Below are positions 27,534 through 36,460 of a DNA stretch of 64,000 bases, in pieces. The notes below the pieces were generated by a model. That model worked only from the letters and a program-made list of their open reading frames with translations. It searched no databases and was not told the DNA's origin. The translations under genes and the position numbers were made by a program. The stretch lies in NCBI GenBank assembly GCA_028280415.1, contig JANQLV010000019.1, forward strand, positions 124,001 through 188,000. Direction: 5' to 3'. Positions within the stretch are counted from its first letter, which is position 1. Every line of letters starts with the position of its first letter. Source of the stretch: Saprospiraceae bacterium. GTDB taxonomy: Bacteria; Bacteroidota; Bacteroidia; Chitinophagales; Saprospiraceae.

Positions 27534-28544
27534 TTATTCGCAACCTTCTCCAGAGAAGATTAATTTATTCTCATTTTGCTTTATATCAATATCCAAAGAA
27601 AATTTCAAAACTTCAATTAATTGATCAATATCCGGGTCTTTATAGGCTCCGGTAAGTGGGCAATTCAAAATTGCTTCGTTTTCCGTTATGATTTCAATAT
27701 CAAAATAGCGTTCCATCACCTCAACGACTTCCGCAATACTGGCATCTTCAAACTCTAATTGCCGGGTTTTCCAGGCATTCGCATTGGAGATTATTTCTTT
27801 TGGTTTAACAAATTGATTTTCCTGTTTTTGATAAACTCCGGACTCTCCGGCAGTCAGTGTTATTTGCTTTTCCGTTTTTTGAATCTTTTGATTTTCGACC
27901 AAAACTTTACCGGTTTCCACAGTCACCTCGATCTGATTTTCAACCGGATAAGCGCGTACATTAAATGAAGTACCCAGTACTCTGGTTTTGGTATCACCAC
28001 TCAATATTTCAAAAGGATGTGCCGCATCCAAATGTTTTACATCAAAAAATCCCTCTCCGTCAAGATTTACCATTCTGGGTTCAAAATCCTTTTCATAACT
28101 CAATTTTGAGTTTTCATTTAACCATACCGTACTGCCATCGGGCAATTGGATTTCCCTTTTTTCATCATCACCTGTCTCATAAAAAGCCATAAGAGGTGGC
28201 TGATCCGCCGGGTTCCGATAAATCAAAAAGGCAATAATTATCCCTGCAAACAAAGCTGCAATTCTGAGCAAAGGCCCAATCTTAAAAAAACGAGCCTTTT
28301 TTTCAGGCTTATTGGATTTTGGGATCATCTCCAGGCGTCCGGAAACTTTTTCCCAGGCAATATCAACGTTTACAGGAGGTGTTTCTACTTCTTCGGTACT
28401 CAGCTCCCAAAGTTGTTGCATTTCTTCAAAATACATCCTGCGCTCTTCTGAACTGTTGACCAGTCCGAAAAGCACTTCCCGATCTTTATCCGATAATTCT
28501 CCGGATAAATACCTGGTGATCAGAGAAATGTATTTATCGTCCAT
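27534..28544 (-). CDS. FecR-family anti-sigma factor
   Basis: 336 residues. The cytoplasmic N-terminal ~85 residues carry a DUF4880-like sigma-binding segment (LITRYLSGELSDKDREVLFGL). A membrane segment follows at about 89-108. The periplasmic FecR domain (LPDGSTVWLNENSKLSYEKDF, then TVETGKVLVENQ) is followed by a DUF4974-like C-terminal part (FEDASIAEVVEVMERYFDIEI) that usually contacts the receptor's STN domain. It presumably holds the ECF sigma encoded 134 nt upstream until a signal arrives through the STN protein directly downstream. Confidence 0.94.
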   Translation of the reverse strand: MDDKYISLITRYLSGELSDKDREVLFGLVNSSEERRMYFEEMQQLWELSTEEVETPPVNVDIAWEKVSGRLEMIPKSNKPEKKARFFKIGPLLRIAALFAGIIIAFLIYRNPADQPPLMAFYETGDDEKREIQLPDGSTVWLNENSKLSYEKDFEPRMVNLDGEGFFDVKHLDAAHPFEILSGDTKTRVLGTSFNVRAYPVENQIEVTVETGKVLVENQKIQKTEKQITLTAGESGVYQKQENQFVKPKEIISNANAWKTRQLEFEDASIAEVVEVMERYFDIEIITENEAILNCPLTGAYKDPDIDQLIEVLKFSLDIDIKQNENKLIFSGEGCE

Positions 28545-28678
28545 CTTTAAAAACCCTTTTCTATGAATAAATGATGCACTTTTCGCATTGTCCCCCTACG
28601 TCATTTTAAATTTTTTATTTTTTTACAAGTATTCTTACACTTTTTGTCTTTTTCGTCCTTAATTCAATCTCATTCACC

Positions 28679-29263
28679 TTAAAAAAAGCAATCCCAAAAT
28701 CCTGCTAAAATTAAAGTGTGCAGATGTTCTTTGAGCTGCTCCCGCATAATTTTTAGTGCTTTCCCTATCTGATTTTCCACTGTTTTAATAGAGATTTCCA
28801 GTTTTTCGGCAATTTGTTTATAGCTCATTTCCTCGTGACGACTCAATAAGAAAACCGTTCGACATTTGGGAGGAAGGCAATCAATGGCTTTTTTAATTTT
28901 TAGCCTTAATTCTTCACCTTCCATTACCTGTACAGTATCGGATTCTTTATTGGGCAAACTTAAATCTTCAATATTATCTTGTTGGAATTTTTTCTTTTTT
29001 CGCAGATAGGAAAGGGCTTCATTGATCGCCATTCTGTGGATATACGCCCCGATAGAGGTTTTAATTTCAATCTGATGTCTGCGTTCCCAAAATCTTACAA
29101 AAACGTCCTGAGCGAGATCTTCAATTGTATCATTCTCCCGAATAAACCGGCGGATCGTCTTACAGACAGTGTCATAATGCTGTCGAAAGATTACCTGAAA
29201 AGCTGCCTGGCTGTTTGCTTTCAACTCAACAGAAAGAATTTCATCTGATTTTCTGGATCCCAC
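28679..29263 (-). CDS. ECF-type RNA polymerase sigma factor
   Basis: 194 residues. Region 2 shows the core-binding pattern DLAQDVFVRFWERR near residue 50. Region 4 has the helix-turn-helix MSYKQIAEKLEISIKTVENQIGKALK near 145-175. The start is a GTG at 29263; no ATG lies nearby in frame. It is the first gene of the minus-strand module and pairs with the FecR anti-sigma downstream. It probably directs transcription of this module or of a wider surface regulon. Confidence 0.94.
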   Translation of the reverse strand: MGSRKSDEILSVELKANSQAAFQVIFRQHYDTVCKTIRRFIRENDTIEDLAQDVFVRFWERRHQIEIKTSIGAYIHRMAINEALSYLRKKKKFQQDNIEDLSLPNKESDTVQVMEGEELRLKIKKAIDCLPPKCRTVFLLSRHEEMSYKQIAEKLEISIKTVENQIGKALKIMREQLKEHLHTLILAGFWDCFF

Positions 29264-29291
29264 AATGGCTGTTTAATGCTGAACTATTCGG

Positions 29292-29324
29292 CAAGTATAG
29301 GAAGTTTAGCACAAAAAGTCACAA
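29292..29324 (-). promoter_or_regulatory. Candidate promoter of the ECF sigma / FecR module
   Basis: On the minus strand TTG (29324-29322) and TATACTTG (29299-29292, one change from TAnnTTTG) are 22 nt apart. The GTG start at 29263 follows after 28 nt. It has the layout of a housekeeping promoter. Confidence 0.5.
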
Positions 29325-29337
29325 CTTTAGGAAAAGT

Positions 29338-29610
29338 TTAAAAGTTCTGCTCTCTATTTGCAGTATCTGAGGTATCCTTATTCAGAATTTTCATTACCAT
29401 GGAGACTCCATACGATTTTTCAAAAGCTCTTTTTATATCGGTTTTCAAAACGTCCATCACTAAATCATAAGGCCCGAATACCTGGGTACTCATACCATTG
29501 GTTTGTACCAGGATTTCCTTATGCTGATTCAAATCCTGAATAAAATCAAGAATAGGCGGTTCGTAATCCTGAACCAGAGGATACATACTGATCTCAACTG
29601 AAATATTCAT
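29338..29610 (-). CDS. Thiamine-binding-like protein (UPF0045/YkoF fold)
   Basis: 90 residues, close to the ~95-100 typical of the MTH1187/YqgV family, now called the thiamine-binding protein domain. Visible family features are VEISMYPLVQDYEPPI at the N-terminus and the core QTNGMSTQVFGPYDLVMDVL. The fold is ferredoxin-like and related members bind thiamine or its pyrimidine part. It is cytoplasmic. No thi genes lie next to it, so the ligand is inferred from the family. It is on the same strand as the ECF gene but separated from it by that gene's promoter. Confidence 0.85.
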   Translation of the reverse strand: MNISVEISMYPLVQDYEPPILDFIQDLNQHKEILVQTNGMSTQVFGPYDLVMDVLKTDIKRAFEKSYGVSMVMKILNKDTSDTANREQNF

Positions 29611-29634
29611 GTAGCAAGTTTATTTTAGTAAAAC

Positions 29635-29674
29635 CAAAAATCCCAAAAACCTTTTATGGAATTTGGGATTTTTG
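29635..29674 (-). terminator. Rho-independent-like terminator after the cupin_8 gene
   Basis: Perfect 13-bp arms (CAAAAATCCCAAA with TTTGGGATTTTTG) flank a 14-nt loop. It lies 30 nt downstream of the JmjC/cupin_8 stop on the minus strand, with a T-rich end. Confidence 0.7.
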
Positions 29675-29703
29675 ATCCAGATTTTGATTCTTTAAAAAGC
29701 TTA

Positions 29704-30555
29704 TTATACCAATTCCGTTTCTGCTCTTCTACGTGCAATCCGCTTTTTGGTCTCCAGCCAGCGCTCTCCCATCAGTTTATTCAATCCTTTATCAACCACG
29801 TAGTGGCGGGCAATATTCAAGACGCCACGCACCCGACGTATGTACGATTCATTAGCACGAAGGCTAATCGAATAACCTCCATCCATATATTCGATATAAT
29901 GCCAATGGCCACTCGGCATGAATAAGGTTTCGCCGGGATGCACAATACATTCATACCCCCATACCTTTTTCAAAGCGGGGAAGGTCTCATAATCCGGATT
30001 ATTCACGTCAACATAACTCGCGACGGTGAAGGGATGTTGATAGATTGCTTTTGAAAACTGCGGAGGAATAAGTACGACGCGTTTTCGACCGTGAATCTGG
30101 TTGAGAAACACATGTGACAGATCGACATCATAATGCAAGGTCACCGAGGAACCTTCTCCTCCGAAAAACATAAAAGGGAAGTTATCATAAAAACCATCCA
30201 TGATATCAAAATTTTTGTAATCATGGGCTAGCTCGGGAGCATGGCGAAAAATATTAAACAGAAACATCCTGAGGTTCGTTGGCCCCTTTTCCAGGATTTC
30301 AAGGTATTCTCTAAAAGGTATTTTTTCACGAGGTTCCATATATCCATCGCCAAAATGAGTAACATTCGTCTCATAAACAGGAACCATGAGATGACCATAA
30401 TTCTCCTTAAAAAATTCAATAGTCCATTTTTCCTTACCGGGCCATGAATCCATAAGGTTCGTGAAAATAACCGGCCTCAAGTCAGTTAAATACTCTTTTG
30501 CAAAAGATTCACGTGTCAAATCAGACCTCTTCTCAACTGGCTTTAAATTCAGCAT
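29704..30555 (-). CDS. Cupin-like (cupin_8 / JmjC-type) dioxygenase family protein
   Basis: 283 residues from the ATG at 30555 (MLNLKPVEKRSDL); a frame from 30621 adds 22 residues without family character. The Fe(II)-binding facial triad is visible: HYD in VTLHYDVDLSHVF and the later His in PSGHWHYIEYMDGG. GRKRVVLIPP is the usual beta-strand after the first pair. Family members are 2-oxoglutarate-dependent hydroxylases of proteins, RNA or small molecules; the target here is unknown. It is cytoplasmic. A possible -7 box (TATTTTTG, minus strand, 30609-30602) lies 47 nt upstream. Confidence 0.87.
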   Translation of the reverse strand: MLNLKPVEKRSDLTRESFAKEYLTDLRPVIFTNLMDSWPGKEKWTIEFFKENYGHLMVPVYETNVTHFGDGYMEPREKIPFREYLEILEKGPTNLRMFLFNIFRHAPELAHDYKNFDIMDGFYDNFPFMFFGGEGSSVTLHYDVDLSHVFLNQIHGRKRVVLIPPQFSKAIYQHPFTVASYVDVNNPDYETFPALKKVWGYECIVHPGETLFMPSGHWHYIEYMDGGYSISLRANESYIRRVRGVLNIARHYVVDKGLNKLMGERWLETKKRIARRRAETELV

Positions 30556-31246
30556 AGTGCTCTTCTTTTGTTGAATTAATGGGTGAACAATTGACGATGG
30601 GCAAAAATAATAACTATTCAATAAAAGTTTTCGCCTTTCAAATGTTAAATGTAAATTTATTTCTTAGAATATCTTCGTATCACTTAACAAGATTTTCCTT
30701 TAACAGAATGTATTTCCAGCCAGACCCTCTGCTCTATTATCCATTTTCCTTCAGGCTTCTCCTAAAAGCACAAATCTTTTAGCTTACATTTTCAACATAT
30801 TTAAAAAACTGAAAACCAACATCTTAAGGCATATAATCTTCATTTTCAAAAAAAATTAAATTTCTTTGATCGGGATTAAAGCGATCGAAAACATTGCTTT
30901 TCCATTCATTTTTTTACCCAATTTAAAGTTCGTTAACTTTAATTAATCAACTTCCAATCTTTTCGGAATTGATTTTATAGTATACTCCCAAAGAGATAAT
31001 TAACGCATTTTCCAGTCTTCTATTATCGACCAGGCATCCAATATCGTCTACTAATTTTTTCGTTTATCCAGTTGATATTGACTAATTTTGTAACGAAACT
31101 GGTCATTTTAGGCTATCTTAAACCTGTTTAATTCCCTAATTGAGTATTCATTATGGAAATGTAGGGTATCGAATACTCCGATGACCGAATATACTATAGA
31201 AACACTAACCCTGTGCTTTCGAGCACGATAAGAACAATTTTGAGCA
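30556..31246. other. 691-bp AT-rich spacer between divergent cupin_8 and ftsK genes
   Basis: No gene is supported. It holds a possible minus-strand -7 box at 30602-30609, an 8-bp palindrome with a 4-nt centre at 30923-30942 (TTAAAGTT / AACTTTAA) that could be an operator, and a plus-strand -7 box at 31083-31090. About 155 nt of untranslated leader precede ftsK. Confidence 0.6.
31083..31090 (+). promoter_or_regulatory. Candidate -7 element (TAATTTTG) for ftsK
   Basis: An exact TAnnTTTG match about 157 nt upstream of the ftsK ATG. No TTG lies at the expected -33 distance. It would give a long leader. Confidence 0.4.
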
Positions 31247-33769
31247 ATGGCTAAAAAAAGGAATACGAGCAAGAAACAGCTCTCGCTGAAGATGGGAATA
31301 AATGATGAACGTGTCCCTAAATTAATAGGTATTCTTTGTTTATTTATCGCTTTATATCTTTTCATTGCTTTTACTTCACACCTTTTTACCGGTAGAGAAG
31401 ATCAGGACAAGGTCTTAAAACACTCCTTTGGTTTATTATTCAAAGGCGATCTGGAAGTAACGAATTGGCTGGGAAGACTGGGAGCAATTGTTTCCAATAT
31501 GTTCTTTTACTGGGGTTTTGGAATTTCTTCTTTTGTATTCATTCCGGTATTGGTAAAAGTAGGATTAGGCCGAATTAAAAGAATTCCTTTCAGGACACAT
31601 GTACCTATGCTTTGGAAAGCATTCTGGATACTGCTGGGAAGCTCGATCTTTCTGGGATTTGTTTTCGAGGGTTCAGAATTCATGTGGGGAGGTACATTTG
31701 GTGAGAATATTGCCGGCTGGCTGGTTAAGTTCGTCGGAAGAATCGGATTAACGATACTTATCTTATTTATTGCAATCGGTTTGCTTGTCTGGTCTTTCAA
31801 TCCTAATTTTAACGAATTGACCTTCAACGGATTAATAAAAGAAATAAAATATTATTTCAACGATTTAATCAACGGACGTCCGCAAAGAAAACGCAAACCA
31901 AAAACACTCGAGGAACACAAACCTTTACCCACAGATACTCTACGCCCCAATCGCTCCAAAGCAGACGCTACTAAATCGACTGCAAGTGATACCTTTGAGA
32001 TTATTACAGATACCCCGGGAGCTCCCGTTACCGATACGAATAAAGCACCCTCTGTAGAACAAACGCATAATCCGCTTAAAGAAGGGCAACTTTCCTTCGA
32101 TCTTGAAAAAGTAAAAATTGAGAAAAAAGAAGCAATTAAACCAGGAGAATCTTCTCTGGAGATAGCCAGCCCAACACCTCCGCAGGAAACGCCACCGGAT
32201 TCAATTACGCCTGAAACACAAATCGCAACGGGAAATATTGATCACAGCGAACCTTACGATCCGACACTGGAGCTTTCTTCTTACGAAAATCCCGTGCTGG
32301 CGCTTCTGGAAGATTATCACGAGCAAAAAGTAGAAATTGATCGCGCCGAACTGGAGCAAAATAAGGATCAGATTATTGAAACCTTACTCAATTACAAGAT
32401 TGAAATTGTAAAAATCAAAGCAACTATTGGTCCTACGGTTACGCTATACGAGATTGTCCCCGCACCGGGAGTAAGGATTTCCAAGATCAAAAACCTGGAA
32501 GATGATATTGCCCTGAGCTTAGCCGCTCTCGGAATACGGATCATTGCTCCAATCCCGGGCAAAGGAACCATCGGTATTGAAGTTCCAAACAAAAATAAAC
32601 AAATCGTCTCCCTCAAGGAGGTCTTGATGAACGACAAGTTCAAAAGAGCCAAGATGGATCTGCCTATTGGTTTGGGAAAAACGATCTCCAATGAAGTTTT
32701 TGTGGCCGATCTTGCCAAAATGCCCCACTTACTGATTGCAGGTGCCACCGGACAAGGTAAATCAGTAGGAATTAATGTGATCCTGATGTCTCTCCTTTAT
32801 AAGAAACATCCATCACAGATCAAGTTTGTTTTAATTGATCCCAAAAAAGTAGAGCTATTCCCATACAGCCGGATTGAAAACCATTTCCTCGCTTATCTCC
32901 CCGGTTTGGATGAACCGATCGTAACGGATACCACCAAAGTGGTACATACCCTCAATTCCCTGACCATTGAAATGGAAAGCCGTTATGATTTGCTGAAAAA
33001 AGCCCAGGCCAGAAATATCCGGGAATACAATAAGAAATTTGTCGACCGCAGACTAAATCCCAATAATGGCCACCGCTTTATGCCATTTATTATACTGGTG
33101 ATTGATGAGTTTGCCGATTTGATTATGACCGCCGGTAAAGAAATTGAATTACCGATCGGCCGTTTGGCTCAACTTTCCAGGGCAGTAGGTATTCATTTAA
33201 TTATTGCTACGCAAAGACCATCTGTTAATATTATTACCGGGGTAATCAAAGCCAACTTCCCCGCGCGTATTGCCTTTAAAGTAACCGCTAAGGTAGATTC
33301 CAGAACTATCCTGGATACCGGTGGAGCGGATCGCCTGATCGGCCGTGGGGATATGCTGCTTTCTTTTGGCAGTGACATCATCCGTCTACAGTGCGCTTTT
33401 GTAGATACCCCCGAGGTCGAAAAAGTGCTGAACTATATTCACGATCAGCCGGGTTATCCAATGCCCTACTTCCTGCCTGAATTTCACGGTGACGAGGATA
33501 GTGGCACCAGAGGGGGCCAGCTGAAACTATCCGAACTGGATGAAATGTTTAATGATGCCGCCAGATTGGTCGTCCAAAATCAACACGGTTCTACTTCAAT
33601 GATTCAACGTCGCTTAAAGCTTGGATATAATCGAGCCGGGCGTATTATGGATCAATTAGAATCCCTCGGCATTGTGGGCCCGAGTGAAGGAAGTAAGGCC
33701 CGTGAAGTACTCGTCTACGATGAAATAGAATTGGAACGATATTTGGATGATTTGAAAACTAGGAAATAG
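31247..33769 (+). CDS. ftsK: DNA translocase FtsK/SpoIIIE
   Basis: 840 residues. It pumps chromosomal DNA at the division septum and activates dimer resolution. The N-terminal part (about 25-190) has four membrane segments. An acidic, Pro/Thr-rich linker runs to about 340. The motor follows, with alpha/beta domains, Walker A in GATGQGKSVG (near 500) and Walker B in ILVIDEFADLIM (near 620). The C-terminal winged-helix gamma domain (about 780-835, NRAGRIMDQLESLGIVGP) reads the KOPS-type DNA signals. The ATG start is unambiguous. In many Bacteroidota lolA follows directly; here an oppositely oriented ABC pair lies between them. Confidence 0.96.
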   Translation: MAKKRNTSKKQLSLKMGINDERVPKLIGILCLFIALYLFIAFTSHLFTGREDQDKVLKHSFGLLFKGDLEVTNWLGRLGAIVSNMFFYWGFGISSFVFIPVLVKVGLGRIKRIPFRTHVPMLWKAFWILLGSSIFLGFVFEGSEFMWGGTFGENIAGWLVKFVGRIGLTILILFIAIGLLVWSFNPNFNELTFNGLIKEIKYYFNDLINGRPQRKRKPKTLEEHKPLPTDTLRPNRSKADATKSTASDTFEIITDTPGAPVTDTNKAPSVEQTHNPLKEGQLSFDLEKVKIEKKEAIKPGESSLEIASPTPPQETPPDSITPETQIATGNIDHSEPYDPTLELSSYENPVLALLEDYHEQKVEIDRAELEQNKDQIIETLLNYKIEIVKIKATIGPTVTLYEIVPAPGVRISKIKNLEDDIALSLAALGIRIIAPIPGKGTIGIEVPNKNKQIVSLKEVLMNDKFKRAKMDLPIGLGKTISNEVFVADLAKMPHLLIAGATGQGKSVGINVILMSLLYKKHPSQIKFVLIDPKKVELFPYSRIENHFLAYLPGLDEPIVTDTTKVVHTLNSLTIEMESRYDLLKKAQARNIREYNKKFVDRRLNPNNGHRFMPFIILVIDEFADLIMTAGKEIELPIGRLAQLSRAVGIHLIIATQRPSVNIITGVIKANFPARIAFKVTAKVDSRTILDTGGADRLIGRGDMLLSFGSDIIRLQCAFVDTPEVEKVLNYIHDQPGYPMPYFLPEFHGDEDSGTRGGQLKLSELDEMFNDAARLVVQNQHGSTSMIQRRLKLGYNRAGRIMDQLESLGIVGPSEGSKAREVLVYDEIELERYLDDLKTRK

Positions 33770-33777
33770 GAGGCAAT

Positions 33778-33836
33778 CCCACAGTTTTGTGGGAAAACTT
33801 AAAACCTGGCGAATCAAGGTGTTCGTTGGGTTTTTT
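33778..33836. terminator. Two hairpins with U-tract between ftsK and the ABC genes
   Basis: The first is CCCACA/TGTGGG with a 4-nt loop (33778-33793). The second is an 11-bp stem with three G-U pairs (33803-33832) followed by six T residues, a good terminator for ftsK. They fill the gap between the two convergent stop codons. Confidence 0.8.
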
Positions 33837-33841
33837 CCGTT

Positions 33842-34534
33842 TTAAGGCTTTATCAGTTCATCCAGCACCGTGCCCATTCCTTCAATAATTTCATTCCTCA
33901 ACTGCTTTTCAAGTACGGCAAATTCACGTTTTTCGTAGGTTTTTACAATTAAGCCATTTTTTAAAAAACTAATTTTATCACAAACTCCGGTAAAGGAGCG
34001 GAGAATATGAGAAGATAAAATGATGGTTTTTCCTTGCGACTTGAGCCTTTCCAGTATTTGAAAAATCTTTTCATTACTTTCCACATCTACTCCACTAAAT
34101 GGTTCATCCAGAATCATTATGGGGCGATCCAACGAAATAATCCCCAAAAAAGCCAGTTTTTTCTTCATCCCGGTCGAATAAGTTTCGATCAGGTCATCAA
34201 GGGGAAGGTCAAAAAGCTGATTCCATTTTTCAAAATCAAAATTATTATTACTCATAGAAACAATATCCAGATACTCTTTGCCTTTCATGTAGGAATAGAA
34301 GAATGGGCTGGTTTCCAGAAATGCAATATCCCGATTACTTAGTTGCTGATCATTCAGCATACAGCTTCCCCCATTTTTTTCTTTAAATCCATAGAGGATT
34401 CTGAATAAGGTAGTTTTTCCCGCTCCATTCATACCAAGTATACCGTGAATCTCAGAGGGAAGACAGGTTAAATTGATGTTTTTCAATACCTGATTATCCC
34501 CATATGCAGCTTGTAAGTTGTTAATTTTCAGCAT
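33842..34534 (-). CDS. ABC transporter ATP-binding protein
   Basis: 230 residues. Walker A is GMNGAGKTT, Walker B MILDEPFSGVD, and the switch His is in SSHIL. The signature loop reads YSTGMKKKL instead of LSGGQ, as seen in several ABC-2-type exporters. It is cytoplasmic and couples ATP hydrolysis to the adjacent membrane subunit, whose stop codon it overlaps by 14 nt. Substrate unknown. The pair is inserted on the opposite strand between ftsK and lolA. Confidence 0.9.
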   Translation of the reverse strand: MLKINNLQAAYGDNQVLKNINLTCLPSEIHGILGMNGAGKTTLFRILYGFKEKNGGSCMLNDQQLSNRDIAFLETSPFFYSYMKGKEYLDIVSMSNNNFDFEKWNQLFDLPLDDLIETYSTGMKKKLAFLGIISLDRPIMILDEPFSGVDVESNEKIFQILERLKSQGKTIILSSHILRSFTGVCDKISFLKNGLIVKTYEKREFAVLEKQLRNEIIEGMGTVLDELIKP

Positions 34535-35465
34535 AATATAAACGAATATTTTTTCTGGCCTTTCGCCAGTAATAGATCAAGTATAATAAAGTCACCGGAT
34601 AAAAAAATGGTATAATCACGGCCAGGAAAAAAATAGAATTAGCTACGGAATTATAGACTCTTTTTCGGTGCGGGGCATAATGCGCATATTTGTAGAAAAT
34701 GTTGAAAAGTATCAGAGTAATCCCGATAAATACAGCAGCCAGTAAAATGTACCAGTATGCCAAATGCCAATAGGCAAAAAGCAGGAAATAGGGCATTAAA
34801 ACCAGAAGATAGATGGTCAGATACATTTTAATTTTATAAACAAGAATATCTTTCCTGAAATGGATAGCCTCAAATAACATTTTGCCTTCCAGTTCGTCGA
34901 AAAATGCTGTAAACATCAAAGCTGTCAGGATAACCATGACAATTGGAATCGTCAGATATTTTGTAGTAATTAAGCCAGCCAGATAGACAAAAATTATTGG
35001 TATCGCCGCCTTTCGAAGAAAAGTTCTGATTTCAAATGCTTCTTTGGGTAAGAAACTGAAATTCAGCCTATTAGAAAACGATTTCCCATCAATTCCGGGA
35101 TGAGGTAGAAAAGCAAAAATCAAAACGAAAAGGCTTTGTAAAATTATCGCTCCCCAATTTCCGCTAGTCAAAAAAATCAAGGTAAGCGGACCGGTCAGAA
35201 AAAAGTATTCCAGCATAAATAACTGGGGACGGTTGATTTCCAGTTTTTTTAAAAAATTGCCATCCTTCCGGCTAAAATGAATGGAAGAAATAATCATCCC
35301 TCCAATCAGACCTATCCAGGGGCTGGTACTCCTGACCAGCGACTCAATAAGCCCCAGAAAAAATCCAAAGCAAACTAAAATTAATACTACAAAATAGACT
35401 ACACCAATCTCCTTGAGCATTCGGCCAAATTGCCTCAGGCGAAAATCCAGTATTTTCCTTTTCAT
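34521..35465 (-). CDS. ABC-transporter membrane subunit (predicted)
   Basis: 314 residues from the ATG at 35465; a TTG at 35501 would extend the frame by 12 residues. About eight to ten hydrophobic segments are visible, with no soluble domain or catalytic motif. Its role is inferred from the overlapping ATP-binding gene, which is translated immediately after it. Together they would form a simple ABC-2-like exporter or lipid/envelope transporter. I do not recognise the permease subfamily. Confidence 0.75.
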   Translation of the reverse strand: MKRKILDFRLRQFGRMLKEIGVVYFVVLILVCFGFFLGLIESLVRSTSPWIGLIGGMIISSIHFSRKDGNFLKKLEINRPQLFMLEYFFLTGPLTLIFLTSGNWGAIILQSLFVLIFAFLPHPGIDGKSFSNRLNFSFLPKEAFEIRTFLRKAAIPIIFVYLAGLITTKYLTIPIVMVILTALMFTAFFDELEGKMLFEAIHFRKDILVYKIKMYLTIYLLVLMPYFLLFAYWHLAYWYILLAAVFIGITLILFNIFYKYAHYAPHRKRVYNSVANSIFFLAVIIPFFYPVTLLYLIYYWRKARKNIRLYYAEN

Positions 35466-35685
35466 TTCGCAAAAGTCTGTATCAAAAGTTATTTTTTTCA
35501 ATTTATCGGACTAAATATCATTTCTGAACTGCAAAACCATATGTTTTGAGCAAAGCCCGGATTTTCCAAACCTTGTTTTTGATTATTTTAACGCATTTCT
35601 ATCCAACATTTAAAGAAATGTTAGCGTTCTTTGTGCGGGTTAAACTTTTTTAATCCCAAATGTGTCAAAAAGGAAAATTATAGTG

Positions 35686-36375
35686 ATGAAGTACTTAATC
35701 TCAATGTTCTTTTTATTAATAACCGGCAATGCTGTTATTGCTCAGGATATTCCCAAAAAGTTACTACATTCAGATAAATCTGATCCTGAAGCAAAAGCTA
35801 TTCTCGATAAAACCCAAAAATTGTATAAGTCTTACAAATCAATGGAGGCCGATTTTACGCTGACTATTGAAATCCCGGAAGAAGCTCCCGAAGTACAAAA
35901 AGGAAAAATTACTCAGTCCGGAGATAATTATATGCTTAGTCTGCCGGGCTTCCAGGTTTACTGTAATGGTAAAACAGTCTGGACGTATCTCGAAAAGAAC
36001 AAGCAGGTTCAGATTTCCGATTTTGAAGATATGGAAGAATCAGAAGAGTTTTTATCCCCTAAAGATTTCCTGGAAATGTATGAAAGAGGGGATTTTTACT
36101 ACGTTTTGATGAATGAAGCTTATGAAGGAAAAACACCTATTCAGCAAATCGAATTCAAACCCAAGGACAAGGATTCTGAATATTCGAAAATGCGCACTAC
36201 GATCAATGCGAATAATTCTCAAATCAAAAGAATTAAGGTATTTAGTAAAGACGGTTCAAGATTTACGCTTTCGATAGATAAACTAAAACCCAATAAGGCT
36301 TATCCCGACAGTACTTTCAAACTAGATACCAATACTTTACCTAAAGACGTAGAAGTCGAAGATTTAAGAATCTAG
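35686..36375 (+). CDS. lolA: LolA-like outer-membrane lipoprotein carrier protein
   Basis: 229 residues from the ATG at 35686 (MKYLISMFFLL); a GTG at 35662 would add 8 residues before the signal peptide. The signal sequence ends near AVIAQ. The mature part matches the LolA beta-sheet cup: TQKLYKSYKSMEADFTL, GKTVWTYLEKNKQVQISDFE and SPKDFLEMY. LolA ferries lipoproteins through the periplasm to the outer membrane. Fourteen-bp tandem repeats follow its stop. Confidence 0.87.
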   Translation: MKYLISMFFLLITGNAVIAQDIPKKLLHSDKSDPEAKAILDKTQKLYKSYKSMEADFTLTIEIPEEAPEVQKGKITQSGDNYMLSLPGFQVYCNGKTVWTYLEKNKQVQISDFEDMEESEEFLSPKDFLEMYERGDFYYVLMNEAYEGKTPIQQIEFKPKDKDSEYSKMRTTINANNSQIKRIKVFSKDGSRFTLSIDKLKPNKAYPDSTFKLDTNTLPKDVEVEDLRI

Positions 36376-36390
36376 GGACAAGAATCGTTT

Positions 36391-36460
36391 CTCGGTATTC
36401 GATGCTCGATTTTCGCCTCTCGATTTTCGATACTCAATTTTCGATACTCGAATTTCGAAA
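36391..36460. repeat. Tandem array of five 14-bp units (double heptamer)
   Basis: Five adjacent 14-bp copies start CTCGGTA, CTCGATT, CTCGATT, CTCAATT and CTCGAAT, each followed by a TTCGnnn heptamer. The array can be read as ten 7-bp words of the form YTCGATN. It begins 15 bp after the lolA stop and is followed by about 160 bp of unremarkable sequence before the GH3 gene. TCGA-rich words make parts of the array self-complementary. Confidence 0.85.

Noticed and set aside
30579-30782. Plus-strand open frame upstream of the cupin_8 gene
   Set aside because: Low-complexity Phe/Leu/Ser-rich product from AT-rich DNA, no signal or family, and it overlaps the likely promoter region.
36391-36460. CRISPR-like array
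   Set aside because: The units are contiguous 14-mers without spacers, and no cas gene is present.
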